Source: Agriotes lineatus (Eukaryota > Arthropoda > Insecta > Coleoptera > Elateridae). From it: a stretch of DNA of 64,000 bases. Within the stretch, counting starts at the first letter, position 1. Each line of letters starts with the position of its first letter. The DNA lies in contig OW679202.1 of the NCBI GenBank assembly GCA_940337035.1, forward strand, positions 51,167,763-51,231,762, read 5' to 3'. A model generated the notes under the pieces. That model had not been told where the DNA came from. It did no database searches and was given only the letters and a program-made list of their open reading frames with translations. This document shows positions 45,804-56,089 of the stretch, one piece after another. The translations under genes and the position numbers were made by a program.

Positions 45804-46969
45804 CGAGGGCGATTCAAATTTGAATTGCATTTTATTTTTTTCTGGTCGACACAAACTACAAATTAATAATAAATATGCATAATTTTTCTAAGTAATAACC
45901 CCCCTTTAAAATGCACTTGTCGAGCAGCTCCGGTAGCTTCTGTATTTCTGTTGAAAAAAAAAATTCTTTCGGTTGACCACGTAGCCAATTTTGCACCACA
46001 TACTTCACTTCTTCATTAGAGGCAAATCGCTTGCCTTCCAAGAACCCTTTAAATGGCCCAAAGAAATGATAGATACTTGAGGCCAACTCCGGACTATATT
46101 GGGGGGAGAGGGTAAGGGAGTACTTTCCAGCCCAATTTAGTCAATGTATTGTTCGTTAGATGTATGTGGGCGAGCGTTATATTGTAGAAGAATAACGCCC
46201 TTGCTTAAAAGACCGCTTCTTTTTGTTCGTATGGCCAGCTTAACCTCGTTTTTCTTTCTTCGAGAAAATCCACGTGAATTGGTCAAATAGCGTCCCACAA
46301 TACAGTCGCCATCACTTTGCCAGCCGATGGTTGTGTTTTGAATTTTTTAGGCGGAGGTGAGCTTGAATGACACCATTCCATGCTAACATTCTTGCTGCCT
46401 GGGATATAACGGTGTAGCCAGGTCTCATCAGTGATTATAATACGTGACAAAAAGTCACCGCCTTCATACTCGTAGTGAAGCCGTAGTTCTCTGCAAACCT
46501 GAAGTCGTTTCTGTTGTTGTTCCGCCGAAAGTTGTTTTAGAATCCACCTGGCGCTAACTCTATTAAATTTAAGCTTGTCGTAGATAATAGTATAAACACT
46601 GCCAACACTAGTGTTTACAATCCTAGCAATTCCCTTCACAGATATTCGCCTATTTCTCCGGATCAGCTGGTCAACTTTTTGAATGTTCCTGGAAGGATTT
46701 GCACCACTCAAAGACTGTTGTGAGTGATAAACTCTTCAAACTGTTTATGAAGTCTTTAATGAATATCAGTCGCCTTTATACCTTCATTGTACGTTGTGCA
46801 ACAGAATTTGAGACATTGTTGCACGACATTGTTAATACTACTAACCATATTGGCGCAATCAAGTTGCAGTTGTTTATACCTACTCCGATGAATATAAATC
46901 CGCTTTGCAATATCTCTCCAATTATGTTCAGAAAAAAATAAAATGCAGGTCAAATTTGAATCTCCCTCG
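45804..46969 (-). mobile_element. Complete-length mariner element
   Basis: Both ends read CGAGGGnGATTCAAATTTGA inwards, with about 35 bases of inverted repeat including GCATTTTATTTTTTTC. TA duplications flank it (45802-45803, 46970-46971). At 1166 bp it is near the usual mariner size of about 1.3 kb and carries a decayed transposase on the minus strand. It sits inside a Jockey-like LINE whose coding continues on both sides, so the LINE is older. Confidence 0.92.
45856..46830 (-). pseudogene. Mariner transposase, decayed
   Basis: N-terminal remnants (VVQQCLKFCC, LHKQFEEF) are frameshifted. A 142-codon ORF (46711-46283) holds the helix-turn-helix part (VDQLIRRNRRISVKGIARI, TSVGSVYTII) and the first catalytic aspartate in ITDETWLHRY. 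The second catalytic block is lost (LFFYNITLAH, no Asp). The third is altered to YSPELASS where mariners have an Asp in that position, followed by YHFFGPFKGFLEGKRFASN and the C-terminal ORF at 46086-45856. With two of three catalytic acids gone it cannot be active. Confidence 0.9.
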
Positions 46970-47561
46970 TAGTATGTATAGATGTACCCCAGACTGTATG
47001 TCATCGGTCATCAACTATGATATATTACTTGGTATGCAGTAATGGCAGCATCTAAGCGTACTCGAGTTGTTATTTGTCTAATTATATAGATGGTTTTTGA
47101 TATCTTAGTTGAAAGAATGTCAACATGTGCTTGCCAAGTTAGTCTGATGTCCAAGGTACCTATTGCCTGAAAATTTTACGGTTTCAGAGATTATTTGTTT
47201 ATTTGAAAATAGTACACTAGTAGTTTTATTTTGGTCTAAGCAAAGCTTACGTACTTTGAACCAATGGGAGACTTCGTTAATAGTGTTTGTTTCTAATTCA
47301 TTGACAAGAATTTCACCTGCTATGTAGTTTGCAAAGGTCGTGTCGTCTGGAAATAAAGTTGTAAAAACTGGCATGACGTTCGGCAAGTCGTAAGTCGTTG
47401 ATACAGAGTAAAAATAATAACGATTTCAATATACTTCCTTGTGGGACGCCATGTTAAATTCAAGACATCTGGCTATACTGACCTTTGCAAAATACACATT
47501 GGTATCTATGAGATAAGTAGGATCTTCGTTGTTATACCGTGGTCGTCGATTTAAATTTCAC

Positions 47562-47592
47562 GTTTCGCTGCTCATGCTGTCAGCTTCCTCAG
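47562..47592 (-). other. Hammerhead-like core, left arm of second dimer
   Basis: Minus strand: CTGAGGA (47586-47592), GCTG...CAGC stem, GAAAC (47562-47566). This copy keeps the consensus GAAAC. Confidence 0.42.
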
Positions 47593-48127
47593 AAGTTTTC
47601 TAAAGACTGATGTTGGTGTCTCCTGCTCCTGGTTATATACCGAGGAGTCGTTACGGTTGGCTGCTCATGTAGATCATGTTTGGTTGCTCACGTGAAACTT
47701 CTTTATGCTTTTATTGCTTCTGCAGAGCGACGCCTCATGTGTTACTAAGGCGGTAACCGTCTTCTCGATTGAAATTGTTCTGATTTTTAATGATATCTAG
47801 GAATGCCCGAATAACACGAAGGGAGTATTTTTTAGTTCTGGCTAGTTCGTTCACGGAGTCGTAATTTATTCTGCGGTCCTCTGGTCCTAATAAGTGTTCT
47901 GCGATGGTTGATTTTTGTGTGTTTCCGAGTCGTGTGTGGCTCTGGTGTTGTTTTATTCTACGTTGGATGCTTCTTCACTATTGTCCGATGTAAGATTTGC
48001 CATAAGTACATTGGAGCTGGTCAACGCCTTCTGTCTTTGTTGGAAGGTTTTGAGCAGATCAGCCAACCGTAACGACTCCTTGGTATACTAGATACAGAAG
48101 GCACCAACATTAGTCTTTAGAACACTT

Positions 48128-48175
48128 CTGAGGAAGCCTACAACATGATCAGCGAAACGTCAAGTTTAAATCCAC
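48128..48175 (+). other. Hammerhead-like core, right arm of second dimer
   Basis: CTGAGGA at 48128-48134 and GAAAC at 48154-48158 with a shortened stem between, followed by GTC and a later GAC. Same layout as the other PLE ends. Confidence 0.42.
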
Positions 48176-48839
48176 GACCCCGGCATAACCCGGAAGTACC
48201 TATCATTATGGACAACGGCCGTGAAAGCCTGCATTCAGGATGCCATTAGTTTTTGTTACTCCCCTGCAACCGTAATACTCCTTTCTGAAACACAGTCGAA
48301 CGTCTTGTTTAAATAAAAAAAATGCAACTGTAGATTTTTTTAATTTTTCAAAGACTTTGTTATATAATTAATGAGATTCAGCACGACTCCCGACGTGTCC
48401 CTTCCTATTCTAAATCCAAACTGTCTATCCGTAAAAATATTTTTGGTTTCAAAGACACTTAAATTCGAACTGCATTAATTTTTTCTATAATTTTAACTAA
48501 AATCGGGGTCTATAATTTGATCTATCATCTACTTCACCAGATTTAGATAAAGGTACAATTTTGGCTTGTTTCAAGTTATTATGAAATATGTTCCTGTTTA
48601 ATATGATGTCTGCAATATTAACTATCAGGGCAGATAAGCATAAAACATTTTCTTTGTTCATGCAAACCGATTGATCATATATGTCTAGTGAGTTTACCCA
48701 TATTAGCTTTATAATATTTTGTACCTTGGATTTCTCAAAATCATATAAGAAAAGTGATTCTTCATTATTTATTGGTAATTTCTGATGGTAAATATTGTGT
48801 GTTTTCATTCAAAAATCCAAACATCCAGCTAACTAACAA

Positions 48840-49320
48840 GGAAAAGATCAGTTCAAGCAAATAGATGATTGGAGATGCAATCAGCTGTCGGTAAGACGTC
48901 TAAAATTAAAGGGGTAGAAAGGTTTGTATATCTGGGTGGAGTCAATCAAATCAACCAGGAGGCGCAGAATATAATACCACAAGAAGAATGGCCGGAAATA
49001 AATGTTTAGTTACTTTAACGAGTCTAAGGTAAGTTGTAGAACGTAAAGTGGTGTCACGGATTAAAAGACTATAAAACATTGATAAGGTCGGTAGTGTTGT
49101 ACGCGAATCAAGTGTGAATGTTACCAAATTAGTGCTAATGTGAATTTTAGAAGATAGGAAAGTGAACAATAGGTGGCAACGAAGAAATGACCTGATTAAT
49201 AGAAACGGCGAAAGCGCATGAGAAGAAAAGTTATGGAAGGCAAAATAGGGAGATCGAAAAAGTGATAAAGAACTTACAGAAAGAACTATGACAACAAAAA
49301 GGCAAGTTAGACTCAAGTAG
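48840..49320 (+). pseudogene. LINE RT C-terminal fragment
   Basis: Plus-strand reading gives VERFVYLGGV followed by NKCLVTLTSL-like residues, YKTLIRSVVLYANQV and, after frameshifts, NNRWQRRNDLINRNGE. The order 'FVYLG... KTLIRPVVLYG... RWRRR' is typical of the part of LINE ORF2 after the catalytic box. Heavily decayed; no active-site motif and no clear tail. Confidence 0.6.
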
Positions 49321-51198
49321 AAAGGCCGCTGCTGTTGTAAAACAAGTTAGATGGGGGTAGCGTGTGCTCGTAATAGTTCTGTTATATGGCTAACTCGATC
49401 ATCTGACCTCATGTCCTTTGATTACTCTTCCCGGAGTCGTAAATTGCTCATTTCTGCATTGATACTTTAGGTAAAATCACATCCTGAGAGTATTGTTTAA
49501 AAAAAGCCTGCCACGATAAGACGTGCTCAAGATGGTTTCATCGAGGTGTACGTTACCTACGAAAAAAAAAACTGAGAGAACTTCGGTAGCTACAGATTTG
49601 TTAGATATTGGTTGTAGCTTTTTAACTAAGGATAACTTTCAAATGATTGTTTTTAGTAATGTTTTTACTGTAGAATAAATAGCACCCCTATATTTGAGCG
49701 TTGACACACTCTGCATAATAAAGTTAAGGGGTAGCAATTGCACAACAATGTCTGTTACAGTAATAATGTAGCTTTATTAAACAAATTTAATGGTAAATCG
49801 TCAATTCTAAACTATAATCTTTATTGTAAAAAGGTAATCTGTTTCTGCTATTGAAAAACGGGTGTTACGACGGAGACCGTTTTTTTCAAATTAACAAGAA
49901 ACTCACACTAGCAAAAAGATCTAGGAGTAAATTATTCGTGTGAAATTTGTTAGAATAGTATTTAGATTTTTAAACTTCTTCACATATAAGTAGCAGAGTG
50001 GTAAAAACAAACTTCCAAAGAAGTAACAGAGAATTACAGCATTTGCTATTTGTCTTCAGTGCAAGCATAAAACGTTTAAAAATTTCAGAAATAATCTGCG
50101 GCTCAAATGAAGTTCCAACTAGTTGGGATGCTTGCTGCTGCTAAAACTTAAAGTCTGGTATTAAACGAAATATTGGAAAACTACCGAAAAATAAAAGAGA
50201 AACGCTGCAATTTTCGTTTAAAGTTAGCTTAACTACTTCAAGAAGTACAAATCGAGCAGTCTATAATTTTTCATATTTTACTACTTTGACCTAATTTTCA
50301 GATGGAAAACTTTTACATGATCTTCGCTAGAGTATTTGAACGTGGGAGTCGTTAAAAAGTTTTAACTGTATGCACTCTGTTTTTCTTACTTTCTATTTTT
50401 ATGGTGGCGTGTTCTAACCTCAATAAATATAGACAACACATCTGATGAGTTGCAACAAGAAAATTCATAAGTAGGAGTGTCTTGATTTCATTAATAAGCA
50501 TTTCATCGAGCTTTGGGTCGTCGAGAGTTTATACAGATTGGTTGACAGATGGTTAGAAGTAACTGGTAGATTAGAGGTTCTATGCAACTAGTAGATTACA
50601 TTAACTTCGATAATACGGGGGTCATATCGGAAATCATAAGCAACGTCGCAAAGTTAGCATCTCTGTAATATAAAATATTGAGTATTTTTTGGAAGTGATT
50701 AGCAACAAGTGGTACTTTGACCAACAAAGATGTTTTATTTCGTCAGCGTGCCGTCATTAAATTTCCTGTTAAAGACAGGATTCCCACAGCTGATTTTCGA
50801 TACAAACCTCAGCGTATGTATGGAGATGTGTGTAGGGTAATCAAATAATCTAGTGTGATGTGGATCCGTATAATTTAAATGGAGCCACATCACTTTAGAG
50901 CTGAAACTTATTTGATCATCTGATACATGGGTGCTGGTGTTAGACGACGGCTAAAGTATTATAAAAATGGGGACACCCGCATCCAAGATTAACCTCGTAG
51001 CGGTTGCCCCCCAACAGCCTCAACTGAACCAATAAGAAAAGAATTAATGTAATCATTAGGAAAGACAGATGTGTGACGGTGGATGCCATTTCAAAAGAAC
51101 TTAGAATAGGATATGGTACTAAAATGATTATCCAATTTAGTATCTTGGTATGTTTTTACGTCTTGCGGGTTATCTAGTTTGAGACACTGATCAATGTA
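49321..51198. other. AT-rich, no recognised gene
   Basis: Nearly 1.9 kb without an ORF above about 60 codons or a recognisable repeat. It may hold old unrecognisable elements. Confidence 0.4.
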
Positions 51199-51926
51199 AA
51201 AGATGTTTTTTTAGAGGCGGAGAACTTTAAATTGAAATAAAACACAGACAAATGTTTTTAATATCCATGAAATTGGCTTTATTTAAAAGATAATTTTATG
51301 GCATTACCGTTTGAATATGATTTCGGGTATGTGACCGCCGCGGCTGGCGCGTGCATGACGTAATCTGGAGGTCCAATTTTTACACACTCTTCGCAGTAGA
51401 TCAGGCTATATTTCGGCAATAACGAGTCGAATGTTGGCTTCCAAGAGCTCAATTGTTTCCGGTTTATCGACATGAAACTTTACATATCCCCAAAGAAAAT
51501 AATCTAATGGCGCCAAATCGCACGAACGAGGTGGCCAGTTAACAGATCCATTTCGTGGATCCATTTCGTGGATCTGTTAACTGGCAATCTCGTTCGTCCG
51601 ATTTGACGCCATTAGATTATTTTCTTTGGGGATACGTAAAGTCGCATGTCTACGCCGATAAACTGTAAACAATTGAACTCTTGGAAGCCAACATTCGACG
51701 CGTTATTCTCGAAACACAGCCTGATTTACTGCGAAGAGTGTGTGAAAATTGGACCTCCAGATTACGTCATGTACGCGCCAGCCGCGGCGGTCACATACGC
51801 GAAATCATATTCAAACAGTAATTCCATAAAATTATCTTTCAAATAAAGCCAATTTCATGGATATTAAAAACATTCTTCTGTGTTTTATTTCAATTTAAAG
51901 TTCTCTACCTCTAAAAAAACACCCTT
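51199..51926. mobile_element. 728-bp palindrome of two Tc1/mariner-type transposase ends
   Basis: Arms of about 350 bases are inverted copies meeting near 51555 at a GGATCCATTTCGTGGATC-containing junction. The outer ends read GTGTTTTTTTAGAGG inwards and are flanked by TA (51197-51198, 51927-51928). Each arm encodes, reading outwards from the centre, the same transposase C-terminus: CDLAPLDYFLWGYVK in the left arm with the last catalytic Asp region, then KPETIELLEANIR, then RASRGGH and EIIF. The left arm frame has a stop at 51385; the right arm differs by a frameshift. It is a non-autonomous element made of two 3' halves. Confidence 0.88.
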
Positions 51927-52829
51927 TATATTTTCTATTAAACATTTTTACCTTATAATGACCGGAAACAACTTAGTGCAGTTTAGAAAAAATGTAGGTA
52001 TAAGCTTTTATCCCCGATATATCCAGTCTGTCCCTATCTATCTTGCGCAGCACTAAATTCTCGCTCTCATATACCACTGTCGGTGTGATCACGTGATCAC
52101 TATTTTATAAAGTCTTAACTTAGATATGCTTGGATTTCATTACTGCATTTAGTGAACCCGCTTGACTATTCTTGACTTCACTGTAGTTTCCTTCCCTTGT
52201 TATTTGAACCTTTAAGTATACAGGGTCGAGTAAGGATGTGTAGGTGGAAGAGATTTGTAAAAGAACGAAAGGTACATGAAATGTGTTTGTATAAAAGTTA
52301 TAGGTACGAAGGTGGTGCATATTATTAAAATATTTTAGATTATACCGGCTGACTCAATAACGTGTGACGAAAGATTTTGCATTCTCATTTCGTTGCCGGA
52401 CACTTATAGTTTTATAGTCTGATCGTTTCCATGTTTTTGTTGCCTTTTAGCTAATATTTAAATTTCTCTCTGTCGATTAATTATCATATAGTATTTTATT
52501 ATTACAAAACTTTACATGCTGAGGATAAATCTATAAGCACAGTACAAAAAAATAAATGATATTACGGTTATGCATTCAAATAAAAAAAAATTGAAAAATT
52601 ATAAAAAAATTAGAGAAAATTAGTATGGATTCCAAAGTAACACTATATAAACAATCACAAATACTAAAATAAAAATTCGAAACACCCTTTAAATTACCAT
52701 ACAATAAACACATTACGAAATATACTAAATTAAACAAATCGTCCTAAATTAAAACAACTTTCCAAGAAACATATTAATTTAAAATGTATCTACTGTGTAC
52801 ATCAATAAATAACAAACCCCGAGAGGCAC
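51927..52829. other. AT-rich, no recognised gene
   Basis: Low-complexity A-rich stretch at 52550-52740; 52740-52829 is probably the 3' UTR of the minus-strand LINE that follows. Confidence 0.4.
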
Positions 52830-53744
52830 TTCACTCCGGATTCAAGTATGAGTCGACTTTGTTTTTGAAAACACTTGACGAGGGTGCAGTCACTATATCA
52901 TCACTAAGATCGTTCCATCGTTGAAAAGTTCTGTTCGAGATGAAATGTTGGCGGTAAGATGTCCTGAAGGATTATTTTTTGAGTTTTAAACTGTGTCCAC
53001 GTAAGGGGGGATCTGAAGATAGTTCTACCATATTTTTAACAGAAGGAAACAGATTGTGGGTAAATCTATATAATTGAATTAAGTTACCCCGCTTTCTTCG
53101 GGTCTCAAGCGTTGTCAGATTTAGTGACTTAAGTCTAGCCTCGTAGGATAAGTATCTGAACTCTGAGCTGTCTGGACCAATGAGTTTCTGCTTTTTGTAT
53201 TTTCTCTAGGACTTGCACGCCTTGACGGAGCCCCGGAAACCACACAGGGGATGCAAACTCGATCAGCGTTCGAATATAAGTGGTATCAATTTTAAGGGCT
53301 AAATCTGGTGACGGGTTTGGAAATACCTTTTGAAGAAGGTACATTTTGGATCTAGCCCTTTTGGTGATGGTTAGTATGTGGTTAAACCACGACAAGTCCT
53401 TCGTAATGGTAATTCCCAAATCCATTTGAAAGTCTACAGTGCTAAGTTGTGTGTTGTCCATAAAATATACTGTATTTGGATTTCTCTTCTCTAGGTTTAT
53501 CACAATACATTTCGTACATTTAACGGGAGAAGCCATGTTGAACACCAACAAGTAACCGTGTCTAGATCCATTTGCAATGTTGAGGTAGATACTGGTTTTG
53601 CTTTGAATTGCAGATAGAAGATCTGCTGTGTATAATAGAAACAAGACTTGACTGTTTTTGCTTCGTTAATTGTTTATTAATCCCATCATTCTTGCTTCTT
53701 TCCAAATCTCTAGTTATTTTAAGTAATTCTTGCCAATCGGGCAT
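52830..53744 (-). pseudogene. CR1/Jockey-like LINE, RT C-terminal half
   Basis: A 169-codon ORF (53644-53135) contains FLLYTADLLSA at its start, MDLGITITKDLSW, RARSKMYLLQKVFPNPSPDL and LIEFASPVWFPGLRQG. After a frameshift it continues LTTLETRRKRGNLIQLYRF, SDPPLRGHSLKLK and SNRTFQRWNDLSDDIVTAPS down to about 52835. These are the thumb and C-terminal parts of a LINE RT. The catalytic DD box region is damaged upstream of 53560. The preserved C-terminus suggests moderate age. Confidence 0.82.
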
Positions 53745-54089
53745 TATTCTCAGCCTAATTGAAACATTGGTGACTCTTCGTTATTATTAGTCCCTTTGTG
53801 TTTGTATTAAGTTAAAGAGTATTTGATAGTAAATTTGTCTGACAGCATTGATTCATTTACATTTTCACGTGTGGAGTCACATACTTTTTGTGAAGACGAT
53901 GTAGATAGCACACTTATACACGTATATATTATAAGTTATTCTCATATGATATTCTTTGCGCCTCTTTTAATAAAAACAAGGTTTATAATTGACCTATTGG
54001 ACCTGAAACTGCACTCATATTATTCGATTCTTTGTTCAGCATATTTTTGAGAGCGGCTTTTGACTACATTTGCAGACTGTATCTAGGAG
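53745..54089. other. AT-rich, no recognised gene
   Basis: A 75-codon plus ORF (53823-54050) with SHTFCEDDVDSTLIHVY could be a decayed Cys/His motif but is not convincing. Confidence 0.3.
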
Positions 54090-54345
54090 TGTGATTTTTC
54101 CATTGTTAGAGTATATAGGCTTGTTACCTTTCTTATAGCGAGATGTAACGATTCACAATGGAATAATATAATTCTTCACTGGAGACCATACCTAGGTAAA
54201 AGAAAAAGAGGACGTCCACCGACACGCTGGACAAATGATCATTAAGTTGGCTGCAGGGATGAATTGGACGGGAGAAGAACAAGACAGAGACCGTTCGAAT
54301 GCCATGGGGGAGGCCTATGTTCAAAGATGGAAGGTAGAGATGGGC
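54090..54345 (+). pseudogene. LINE ORF2 C-terminus
   Basis: With frameshifts the translation gives WNNIILHWRPYLGKRKRGRP and PTRWTND, then GMNWTGEEQDRDRSNAMGEA and YVQRWK. The GRPPTRWT block followed by a W...AQDR...GEAYVQ-like region is the typical C-terminal end of several arthropod LINEs. Only this last part is present; the Gypsy element starts 45 bases later. Confidence 0.7.
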
Positions 54346-54388
54346 CTTTGAAATTGAGAATCAGACCTTTATTATGCAGTGAGATTAT

Positions 54389-54601
54389 TGTGGTGTTTGT
54401 GCCGACAACTCTCTGAAGGACAGTTTTGGACTGGAAGGACCAGCACCTACCTGCACCCACAGGGGATCGAAGCAAATGCAGGGTGGCTAAAACGTTTGGA
54501 GTCATTCATAGTTTGAGCCTTGTAACGTTCAGTATTATAAACGAAAATACAAAGTTGTGTGTTGTTTATTTATTACCACTTAACCTTCTTAAAACATTAC
54601 A
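54389..54601 (+). repeat. 5' LTR, 213 bp
   Basis: TG...CA-type ends (TGTGGTG...CATTACA). Matches the 3' LTR over its length except for about 64 bases near 54485-54555 that are missing from the 3' copy, and scattered substitutions. Confidence 0.9.
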
Positions 54602-54715
54602 TTGGCGACGAGAAAAAAACGCAGTAATCAAGAGCTAGTGCGGCAGTAACAATCGTGATTGTGAACTTTTGTGCAAGTGTACATAGATTAGTAAAAAGCA
54701 AGAAAAATGGCAGCA

Positions 54716-55835
54716 ATAATTGGGCAAGTTGAGCGTTTTAACCACGAGGGTCAAGACTAGCTGCTGTGCCAAGAAAGGCTGGAGCAATTTTTCCAGGCCA
54801 ACGGAATCACATACACGGATGCATCAAAACGAAGAAGAGCTGTGTTCATTAGTCAGGTATCACCGGAAACATATAGCTTATTAAGAGACTTGTGTTATCC
54901 GGTGAAACCTAGTGAAAAAACTTAAGAAGTTATGTGAGTGTATGTCCGAGTATTTCAGTCCGAAAATTTATATTTTTCGCGAAAGGGTGGAACTTTGCGG
55001 AGCAATGCAAAAGCTTGACGAATCAAGAACCGAATGGCAAGGCAAACTAAAAAATCTCGCGGAAGGCCTAATTAAAGGGCGTATTCTGGACAGGTTATGC
55101 GAAGAAGATTACAGGAACTAACTATGAAGGATGTGGTGGACACTGCTTTAAAGAAGAAAGCCAGTTTGCAAGCAGCCATACAAACCATCGGGGTTAACTG
55201 GAAACAGAGAAACGGGACTATGAGAGCAAACAAATTTCGGAAGGAAAAGAAGGAACCAATTCGGCGGGAAAAGAAAAATGCAGCGTCGGAACCGCCATAT
55301 TTGTGGAAAAGCTCACCAGTCCGGTCAAGTGTGTAAGTACACAAACGTGAAGTGTTTCAAGTGTCAAGCGGTGCGACATTTTGCGAATAACTGTAAGCAA
55401 TCCAGTAATTGTGATATGTTTTTCGGACTTTTTCCACTGTCTATGGTGTAAATCACACAACGTTACGAGAGTTTTGTTCTACAATATCAGTCCTTCTCAG
55501 GACTAACCAGGAACACCTGAAGACGAGAGTAGAACAAAACTCTAGAAACGTTGTGTGATTTACACCCTCGACAGTGGAAAAAGTCCGAAAAACATATCAT
55601 AATAGACCACTGCCAAAAAATGACATTCAGAGAACAATCCAGTAATTGTAAGAAACCAGTTAATAACCTTAGTATTAAGTCTGTAGATAGTGCAAATTTA
55701 CCGCTTTATAACATTAGGGCGCATAAAAGTAGTCCGTTTACAGCAGATGTAAAAATAGGTAATCTACGTTTAACCACGGAAATTTGATAGTGGCGCAGGA
55801 ATCAGTTGTATGTACCAAATAAATAGTATCTATTG
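54716..55835 (+). pseudogene. Gypsy-type gag and start of protease, broken
   Basis: ATG at 54716. The gag frame reads MAAIIGQVERFNHEG, meets a stop at about 54758, then LEQFFQANGITYTDASKRRR and a core with MSEYFSPK and EWQGKLKNLAEG; frameshifts at about 54915 and 55122. A nucleocapsid region follows: one damaged Cys-His box (ICGKAHQSGQVC) and one intact CCHC knuckle CFKCQAVRHFANNC at about 55350-55395. Directly after it lies the foldback insert. Beyond, at 55650-55797, the frame leads to DSGAGIS (55786-55806), the aspartic-protease active site, one frame off. Everything downstream in pol is missing. Confidence 0.85.
55413..55634. mobile_element. 222-bp foldback insert, third head-to-head PLE-like pair
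   Basis: A 15-bp duplication CAATCCAGTAATTGT (55398-55412, 55635-55649) flanks the insert. Arms 55413-55482 and 55529-55598 are inverted copies identical at about 66 of 70 positions, with a 46-base loop. The right arm continues 36 bases further (ATAATAGACCACTGCC...), resembling the CATTATGGACAACGGCC extension of the two larger PLE dimers. The right arm also has CTGAAGA (55517-55523), an AGAGT/ACTCT stem and GAAAC (55545-55549). I infer a short head-to-head pair of PLE 3' ends from another family. Confidence 0.75.
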
Positions 55836-55935
55836 TTAGAATTAAGATTGTATATATTATATGTAAGATTTGGTAACGGTGTGTTTAAGTTGCCACTGTA
55901 TTAAAGATAAAGGTTTAATCTTATAGGGGAGTTAT

Positions 55936-56084
55936 TGTGGTGTTTGTGCCGACAATGCTCGGACGGACAGTTTAGGCCTAGGAATCCCAGCAGCTACCTG
56001 CACCCACAGGGAGTCGAAGCAAATACAGGGTGGCTAAAACTGTGTTATTTACTTATTACCACTTAACCACCTTAAAACATTACA
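55936..56084 (+). repeat. 3' LTR, 149 bp
   Basis: Same ends as the 5' LTR and preceded by a purine-rich TAGGGGA tract. It carries a deletion of about 64 bases relative to the 5' copy, next to GGTGGCTAAAAC. Substitutions between the copies indicate some age. Confidence 0.88.
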
Positions 56085-56089
56085 ATTAT

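Larger units (their letters stand above)
47524..48236. mobile_element. Second head-to-head Penelope-like dimer
   Basis: The left arm, 47524 to about 48055, is a minus-strand PLE 3' part from the GIY-YIG region (GVDQLQCTYGKSYIG) to the 3' end. The right arm, about 48056-48236, is only the last 180 bases of a plus-strand copy. Both 3' ends face outwards. AGGAT flanks the pair (47519-47523, 48237-48241). Deleting one AGGAT plus the insert restores the host LINE frame (...MASYLSHRYQ...), which confirms the duplication. The right arm again extends beyond the left, by about 50 bases including GGACAACGGCCGTGAAAGCC. It is the same family as 34483-36980. Confidence 0.88.
45697..48810 (-). pseudogene. 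Jockey-like LINE ORF2 carrying nested insertions
   Basis: Minus strand, right to left. The 48808-48497 ORF has NLKQAKIVPLSKSGEVDDRS and NYRP (RT start). Then DRQFGFRIGRDTSGV and TRRSTVF at 48245-48430. After removal of the PLE insert the frame rejoins as MASYLSHRYQCVFCKGQYSQ. Next come LCIND and FPDDTTFAN (catalytic DD box, 47340-47350) with HWFKVRKLCLDQNKTTSVLF. Near 46975-47005 SLMTYSLGYIYT is cut by a mariner and resumes at 45801 with QKRALRALAG and PLFKTFNILKLP. All key blocks are present but frames are broken in several places. Confidence 0.85.
54389..56084 (+). mobile_element. Internally deleted Ty3/Gypsy-type LTR retrotransposon
   Basis: Bounded by LTRs that start TGTGGTGTTTGTGCCGAC and end ACATTACA, with a 5-bp duplication ATTAT (54384-54388, 56085-56089). 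A primer-site-like TTGGCGACGAG follows the 5' LTR at 54602. The interior encodes part of gag and the beginning of the protease; RT, RNase H and integrase are absent, deleted between about 55835 and the purine tract TAGGGGA at about 55925. It could only move with help from a full relative. The gag region is further interrupted by a foldback insertion (55413-55634). Confidence 0.9.
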
